Origin: Lunularia cruciata
Taxonomy: Eukaryota; Streptophyta; Marchantiopsida; Lunulariales; Lunulariaceae
Assembly (NCBI GenBank): GCA_948567375.1
Contig: OX419757.1
Coordinates: 75,330,001-75,394,000 of the forward strand
Direction: 5' to 3'
Length of the DNA stretch: 64,000 bases
In this document: positions 57,496-64,000 of the stretch, in pieces
How the letters are laid out: every line of letters begins with the position of its first letter
Numbering within the stretch: position 1 is the first letter of the stretch
Made by a program: the position numbers and the translations under genes
The notes under the pieces: model-generated
What the model saw: the letters and a program-made list of their open reading frames with translations, nothing else
Databases searched by the model: none
What the model was told of the DNA's origin: nothing

Positions 57496-57850
57496 GTTGA
57501 CTGAATGCGGTGTCTACTGATTGACTTAGGTGATGTTGCTGATGCGAGCAGAATCACCACGCAAGTACTCAAAGTACCACGGTGAGGAGTACGAGTAAGT
57601 ACTTGAAGAGCATGTCGATAATGGTACTCAGTAGTAGCCTTGTAGCTAGATTGTAGCGAATGTTAATTATGGTGGACGAGAAAGTACTCAACTGGCATGT
57701 CACTTATAGTGGAGCTCTTGCAACTGTCGACAAGGTATCATTCTATGCAGGTGTATAAGAATCTTTGAATCGGGAGAAGACTTTGAAAAGAAGGACCGAC
57801 GTATGTCGGACTCGAGCTTAACAAACACCGTGCGCATGCCATGGGAGCTG
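57496..57850 (-). promoter_or_regulatory. FTR1 upstream region, copy C
   Basis: Identical except for one base to that of copy D up to 57,769, then diverged. Contains ccgac-gtat-gtcgg at 57,796-57,809 and gcatgc at 57,834-57,839. Confidence 0.55.
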
Positions 57851-59480
57851 TTAATATGTGTAAAAATCATCTATTGTTGGCAGTTGCTGAGTGATTTTCG
57901 GCTCCGAGTCAGCTCCAAGGTCAACACTATAGTATTCAGTACTACAGTTTGATTGGCATCAAAGAGGAAAATAGATAATAAAATCCGGTGAGTGAGTGAA
58001 AAAAAATTGAAAAGAAATTTATCGGGAGAATACATATTTTCTATACACTAGATCTTAAATTCATAGTCGACCATTTGAGAAGTTCAAAAGCGGAAATCAA
58101 GATTGCAGAAAATATTAAGAGCATTAAGATTTTCCACAGAGGAAATCTCTAGTTCATAGTCCACTTGAGAAGTTCAAAAGCGGAAAGCAAGACTTTAGAA
58201 TTCTCCATTTAGATTTTAGAAAAGAGGGAATCTAATTTCAGTTGATGCACCATGTAATACTTCATTTTTCCACACATACATATATATAAGTTTTAGTCAC
58301 CCCTTAAGGATATCTAGTATCTTAAATCGGAAGGACATTAATATCGGTTGGACATACTTCAGAAGTTAAAATATATATTACGATTTATCTATAGGAAAGT
58401 AGAATTTAAACAAACATATAATCTAAAATACTAATCAATATAACACTCAAATCAGGGTTTTGTTTTCCATCATGGTTAAAAGTCGAAAGCAAGATTTTAA
58501 ACTCTACCTTGTTCTATGTCAAAGAGTGCAAAGTGCAAAGCGCCATTCCATGGTGAAGCAAAACATTTCAAAAAGAAATTCGGAGCAAAATTTAGAACTT
58601 TGCCATATTCCTTCATGACACGCGATTCCAGAATTCCGTATTCCTCCTTATCTACGAAGAGGAAAGCATTTGCTACAAAACAATGACAACCCCTTGAGAC
58701 AAAGGTCAGTATATTCCCCCATGGTCAAGACTGCAAAGCAAGATCTCAAGTTCAGCCTCTCCGTGATCAAGTGTGTACAGTGGTATTCACTAATCATGCT
58801 CCATCCATTGTATTCCTCTGTGTCCACGAAAAAGAAAGCCATTTGCGAGAATGTGTTTTCATAGTATAACAAATTAATCATTTATTTTAATAGCTCAAGA
58901 AAATATACACCCACTATCCCTTTAATGGTTGGTGCACTCCAGAGTTCAAAAATATATGAACCTTTTAATCTACTATAATGTAAACTATATCTAAATTAAC
59001 AGAAAAATATTAAAAGCGTAAAAAGAAGGTCACTTTATTCTTCTATGGTGAAGACAGTACACGAAGATACTGAACTTTACAGTACTTTTGTGTGAAAAGC
59101 TGATATGCTAGAATTGTACTTCACCGTATTCTTTTGTGCTATAAAGAGGAGCTATTTGTCACGAAAGAATTTAAAGTTTAAAATTAACAAATAATATACT
59201 AAAAACTCCATAAGTTTCATCAACTATCCAGAATATCCTTATAAATTTGTCTCTATAATAGCCTTTGGAATGGTTATGTACTTCAAGAGTTCAAATATAT
59301 GTGAAATATTTTCCATTGTAATCCATGAAAATATCATTCATATAATTCATAATCACATTTGATAACTTCTCTAAAATATTCCTCATTTTACTAACTGTGA
59401 TGTTCGGACAAAAATCCAGAATTTAATCTAGAATAACATCATTCAACAAGTAATTCTTTCTAATGGGTCGCGTTCATTTT
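57851..59480. repeat. FTR1 spacer with short unknown repeats (unit C)
   Basis: Homologous to the unit B spacer. Motif copies at about 58,470, 58,545, 58,720 and 59,045. Minus-strand peptide repeats again (RSCFAVLTMGEYTDLCLKGL in 58,881-58,648). No gene. Confidence 0.55.
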
Positions 59481-61576
59481 ATTTTTGATGCGATGGAAGA
59501 AACATCAACGATACAGTACTTGGCGAGCGAGATCTATTACGTCTGACTTAGAATCGTAAACCGGGATCCTTGGGTGATATCTGGACGAGGTTGGAGAGTG
59601 CGCTCGGTGGACCTTGTGATCACGAAGGGATACACAGTAAGTTGAAGAAAATCGTCGTCTCAGCCAGCCATACAGTGGTGTTCAACTTGAAGCAGGTATC
59701 GAGCGTGTCGAGCGTACACATACAGGTGCTTCACAATCTAGGATAGGCAAGCAGTACTTGGCCTTGTCTGCACGATGGCTACGAACTGTGGATGCGCCTG
59801 TAACCTGTATGTGGGCTACTTCCATTTAAGCTCAAAGTTTTGTTTGATAGATTAGTCCAGTGATTCATCACGCATCGACAGAGACAGCTGCTGTGAAGAC
59901 AGATGTGAGGGAAGAACCTGCAGGATTGCGCTGCAATAAACACGTTGATTATCTTGGTCATGAAAAGAAGTTATCAGAAGGGAACAATTAAAGTTAAAGT
60001 CAAGCGTGTCCTATAAAACTATTTTGTGCTTTGCAGAATCATTCTCCTTTTGGCTTTCGATTTTCTTTTACAACGACAGATGCATCACTTAAGCTTAATT
60101 TTGACGTCTAATTCAAGATTACAGCACACCATAATTGATCTGGATTCATTCTTCGCCTTGCTTTGAAGTTGGAAATTTCATCCATTTGTCTTCTAGATAC
60201 CTCTCTGCACATGAGCTGAATCAGATGTAGAAAGGTGCTCAGTCCGTGAAATTCAGCTTCACGTATGAACTACAACTCTATATATACAATCTCCTTGCAA
60301 TCTTTGGCACTCTCAGGAGTGAGTGCTGCTACAGCTAGTTTTCATGTGTTCGACCGTTGCTTCTCTTTCCTAGAGTTCAGTTATTGATCGCAAATTTTTA
60401 AAAGTCGTCTTTGATAAACGTACTGGGGTGGAGAAGAAGAACCTAGTCGATCAAGAAACTCGATGGATGTGACTGGAAATAGTCGAAGGGACTTCCAAAA
60501 TTGCGACCATACAAATCTAAACCGTTTTCTCGTCTTTCACCAAATTTGAGAGTATACGTATTTCGCCAGAAATCCTTGCACAGACATACTGTTCAGAGAC
60601 TGTGTTTAGAATTTCAAAACGAATGCACATTCGAATGCATAACAAAGTATTGAGATCCCTGAATCTTGTCGTCTCTCACTCGAAGTTTGGGATTATACTT
60701 TACATGGACATTCTTAGATGCACTTCGATCCATCACATTACATCTTCCAGTACATTAGGATGTCGGATCGGAGCTTAGGCCCGGCAGAGAGAACTTCATC
60801 ACCTTAGCCTTTTGAATACGAAAGGCTAGAGGGAGATTAATTTATCCACTCTATAAAGCATTCGAGAGGATCACTTCTCAGAAGTCCACTATTTCACCAG
60901 TGACTGATCGTAACGCAAGTAGAAACTGTGTTCCGCCAGAAATTGTGTTCTTCTATAGCCAAGCCTCGATAACTTTATTAGAACGAGATTTTGTTTCACA
61001 CACTTGACGAGCAACTGACAAATCACAGACCTATCATACGCGCTACCAGTTGTCTCGCTCGTTTACCAGACACTAAGCCTAATCAGTGCACTAGTTCTGT
61101 CCACAAGCTTGTAAGATGCGATCTCGGATATCAGTCCCTCCTGACATGTCAAGAAAGCTTTATTTGCTTTATGTGCCTAGCTAACCTGTGGCGGTAGCTG
61201 TTCTATGTCGTTGAATGGATCGGGGGAACACGATCTATGCTCCCTTGGTTTAAGCTCTTTTTTCTGAACTGCCTAATTTGCCACGGCTGTGTATAGCACC
61301 ACCCGTCACCTGCTCATGATCGTTTCTCAGAAGCCTATGCTAGTCTCATAGTTTACTCTTTCTCTCATCTACGCGAAAATATGCTCATGCACAGATTTAT
61401 ATTTATGGCAAGAATTTGGTTACTTGATAGCTGCCGTGTGCTACGAAAGGACGAATGCAATCGTACTTTTACGCGTCATGCCCACCACATCCGTTCACAA
61501 AACTCCGAAACTCAGCTTGACCCACGGTATGGGATGCTATCCGAATGCACTTGCAGTTCGTTTACGTCTATAGACC
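59481..61576. repeat. FTR1 downstream block, unit D
   Basis: Homologous to 53,930-56,530, with a deletion of about half a kilobase and many small indels. No gene recognised. Confidence 0.6.
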
Positions 61577-61590
61577 CTCTGAATGTGAAC

Positions 61591-62541
61591 TTAAATAGGG
61601 ACTCTGGCATATGCATCTTGCGTGTTCATTTCGGCTTCTTTCCTCACTTCCTCGGGATTCCTCTCTGCATCCCTGTTCCACTTGATTCGCAGAACTACCA
61701 ATGATACCAGGACGAAAGCCCAGTACATGAAGTATGAAGTCAGTGTGCCGACTGTTGCCTCGTCACGCCATCCCACCACAGCGTTCAATAGCTTCCAAAA
61801 CCCATCTCCTTTGTGGTGACAGCAGTGCAACTTCCATAAAATCTTCTCGTTCTCAGTGTACTCCTCGAACTCGTGCACAGCTCCTGCGAAGAGACCAGCT
61901 GCAATCACCAGCAGGAGTATAGTTGATGCTCCCAGGAACCATTTGAATGCCACATGGTTTCCTCCCTTGTAAAGAGCATACCCGATAGCAATCCCGCACA
62001 AAGCTCCCGTTACAGCTGCTAATGGGTACGCAGTTCCAGATCCCTCAAGCCCAATTCCTCCCAGGAAAATCACTGCCTCCACACCCTCTCGAAGAACGAT
62101 AGTGAACGGAATCAGGAAGAGTGTGTATTTGGTCTTCGTGCTCTGAAGAGTACCGTAGTTCTCCACACTGTCGATGGTTACCTTGGTGAGCTTCTTCTCC
62201 CACTTGGTCCTCCATGTATCCACTCTAATCATGGAGAAAGCCATCAATGTGATCAGCACAACAGCAATGAGGCTGAGAATTCCTTCCCATAGGGCTTCTG
62301 TGTTATCCCAGGCTTCCTTGGCCACTGTGTAGTAGAGGGAAAGGAAGACAGCTGCTGCACATAGCGACAGGACAACTCCAAGAACAACTCCTCCCCAGAC
62401 TTGTTTCTGCATATTCCGCCTCATAGCTCTATCGGGTACTACCTTGTTTAGTAATGACAACATGACGGATAGGATGATTGATGCCTCCAGGGTCTCTCGG
62501 AAGAGAATGAAAAACGCAGGAACGCTGAATACCTCCACCAT
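61591..62541 (-). CDS. FTR1: FTR1-type high-affinity iron permease (intact)
   Basis: 316 residues, no intron. FTR1 permeases move ferric iron through the plasma membrane, usually coupled to a multicopper ferroxidase; none is seen in this window. Two REXXE motifs, the family's iron-binding signature, are present: RETLE at residues 15-19 and REGVE at 151-155, each within a hydrophobic segment. Further hydrophobic segments lie at about 6-31, 50-72, 85-104, 139-163, 172-190, 200-221 and 268-285, in line with the seven expected. HEFEEYTENE (223-232) is an acidic loop; the tail is charged and ends in YARVPI. The start (62,541) is supported by the MVEVF N-terminus leading straight into segment 1, and by conservation in copies A and C. 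It is the only undamaged member of the array. Confidence 0.93.
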   Translation of the reverse strand: MVEVFSVPAFFILFRETLEASIILSVMLSLLNKVVPDRAMRRNMQKQVWGGVVLGVVLSLCAAAVFLSLYYTVAKEAWDNTEALWEGILSLIAVVLITLMAFSMIRVDTWRTKWEKKLTKVTIDSVENYGTLQSTKTKYTLFLIPFTIVLREGVEAVIFLGGIGLEGSGTAYPLAAVTGALCGIAIGYALYKGGNHVAFKWFLGASTILLLVIAAGLFAGAVHEFEEYTENEKILWKLHCCHHKGDGFWKLLNAVVGWRDEATVGTLTSYFMYWAFVLVSLVVLRIKWNRDAERNPEEVRKEAEMNTQDAYARVPI

Positions 62542-62880
62542 GTTGACTGAATGCGGTGTCGACTGATTGACTTAGGTGATGTTGCTGATGCGAGCAGAAT
62601 CACCACGCAAGTACTCAAAGTACCACGGTGAGGAGTACGAGTAAGTACTTGAAGAGCATGTCGATAATGGTACTCAGTAGTAGCCTTGTAGCTAGATTGT
62701 AGCGAATGTTAATTATGGTGGACGAGAAAGTACTCAACTGGCATGTCACTTATAGTGGAGCTCTTGCAACTGTCGACAAGGTATCATTCTATGCAGGTGT
62801 ATAAGAATCTTTGAAAAGAAAGGACCGACGTATGTCGGACTCGAGGTTAGCACACACCCTGCGCATGCCATGGGAGCTTT
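62542..62880 (-). promoter_or_regulatory. FTR1 upstream region, copy D (probable promoter)
   Basis: Minus strand, upstream of ATG 62,541. A TATA-like cactataagtg lies at 62,748-62,757, about 210 bases from the ATG. An inverted repeat ccgac-gtat-gtcgg is at 62,825-62,838, and gcatgc, which contains the CATGC core bound by plant IDEF1-type iron-deficiency factors, is at 62,863-62,868. The elements are visible; their use is inferred. Confidence 0.5.
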
Positions 62881-64000
62881 GAGAAACATCTATTGTTGGC
62901 AGTTGCGAGATGAATGTCGACTCCGAGTCAGCTCCAAGGCCAACACTGGTCTATTGTACCCGCAAAAACAGCTGTAGGGTCTTCTCCTGCAATTGGACAA
63001 GATATCAAACGATAGAAACGAATTCGACTGTACAGTGCATTGACTTTGTTGTAGCGATTCAAATCAAGGAACGTTCAAATGTTGAAGGAGGAATGTTTAT
63101 TTCTGTTCTCGCCTGTTTAGAAGCTGTCGACACCGGATACACACGTTTGAATGCCATGAATTTAGCGAAATCCCCTACCTATCTGGATCCTTTCCGTCTG
63201 GTTCCAACCTGCAACTAAACTCAGGTGTTTCTCTGAGAAGGTTGACCTCCAATAATTTATGGCAGTGGGTTCCCCACCGTCCCATCATTACATGGAGACT
63301 GCCAGCGATGAGCGTCACTTGCAAGATAAAGAGTAGCGTGCTGGACTTATGTCTAGCAGCGTTTCGACACACTCCGTTTAGCCTTGTCGGACTATTGTTA
63401 ACCTTCTCCAAAATGACGGAAAGATAAGATTGAGAGTGAGTGAGATTGCAGCTACTAAAAGCTAAAAAAGATGTTACCAATGTTTACGTTCACAGGTAGG
63501 ATTATTCTTCTAGCATTGTCAAGTTAGGTGTACTTAGTTTTGTTCCACAATATTATCCCCAGATTCAGCTGATTACAGATTTTTCGAGAAAATCTGCCTA
63601 GAAAGAGTCTAAAAATCCTCGGACCGGCTATCTTCAAAGCACAGATTGCAGCTACCCTGAAATCCATCATCACCTGAGTCGAATCAGATATCCAACCATG
63701 AGTTCAATTGCCGTTAAATGATAGGTCCAATTTAAACAAAATGTAACGAGCATATATAGCCTAAGGAGAATTTTTAATTTCCTTGATTAATTTATTTTTT
63801 ATAAAGATATCATACTACTTGTATGATTAAGTTTTCTATCAAATTAAAAAGGAGTTCATATCGTTATAGAAAATGTTCATTCCAAGTATTTCATGACAGA
63901 AACTCACACCCTTACTCTATAAATTTATAATCTAGACGGGGAGCCAATAGCCTCATCGTAGAGTACAGGACAAACTCACCCACCCACAGGGCGCAGGCCA
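62881..64000. other. No gene recognised
   Basis: The first 70 bases still follow the FTR1 array (gtcagctccaaggccaacac), then homology ends. Open frames of about 100 codons exist on both strands (62,910-63,218 and 63,480-63,175) without recognisable motifs. The right end is AT-rich. Confidence 0.45.

Noticed and set aside
1-64000. Bacterial or organellar origin of the window
   Set aside because: LTR retrotransposons of plant type, very long noncoding stretches and tandem gene decay do not fit either.

Overview
The window looks like a repeat-dominated stretch of a land-plant nuclear genome. The evidence is plant-type Ty3/gypsy retrotransposons (tRNA-Asp and initiator tRNA-Met primer sites, CCHC knuckles, a chromodomain) next to an intact, intronless FTR1-type iron permease, a gene type known from algae and bryophytes but, to my knowledge, not from flowering plants. 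I lean towards a bryophyte, probably a liverwort such as Marchantia; this is inference. Only one gene, the FTR1 copy at 61,591-62,541, looks fully intact.

1-13,102: a large Ty3/gypsy element, here called GL (giant LTR). The window opens inside its 5' LTR (1-2,426). A PBS, a gag-protease-RT-RNase H-integrase reading frame (2,515-9,912) and a polypurine tract follow, then the 3' LTR (9,924-13,102). The integrase is split by a 1.3-kb insertion. The LTRs are 3.2-3.8 kb long, and each carries its own long ORF upstream of the TATA box (U3): an N-terminal globular region, an acidic linker and a long coiled coil. 13,103-17,240: inverted GL LTRs, one nested in another, joined to a bHLH-like exon fragment. 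17,350-22,770: no gene; a coding-like 57-residue repeat and a degenerate minisatellite.

22,772-25,790: a highly diverged relative of the LTR-encoded ORF with its own TATA box. 25,796-31,211: a decayed chromovirus with 411-bp LTRs, a perfect 5-bp target duplication, a chromodomain and heat-shock-element-like arrays in both LTRs. 32,581-36,339: a solo GL LTR inserted in one copy of a roughly 0.6-kb tandem repeat; the neighbouring copy shows the empty site. 37,370-47,867: more GL LTR pieces (one head-to-head pair) and a second, strongly decayed GL element cut off inside integrase at a hairpin.

48,060-49,190: fragments of another element on the minus strand (protease, diverged ORF). 49,208-62,880: a tandem array of five FTR1 copies or fragments, all on the minus strand: two 5' fragments, one pseudogene, one nearly identical copy killed by one nonsense change, and one intact gene. 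The last two share a sharply bounded tract of about 1.24 kb at about 99.4% identity inside more diverged flanks, which suggests recent gene conversion. The spacers contain many copies of a short unknown motif. 62,880-64,000 holds nothing I recognise.

A thread through the window is cytosine decay. Almost all premature stops in the best-preserved gag-pol, and the stop in the fourth FTR1 copy, are explained by C-to-T changes in CG or CAG context, as expected for methylated DNA. Percent identities and mismatch counts are by-eye alignments.
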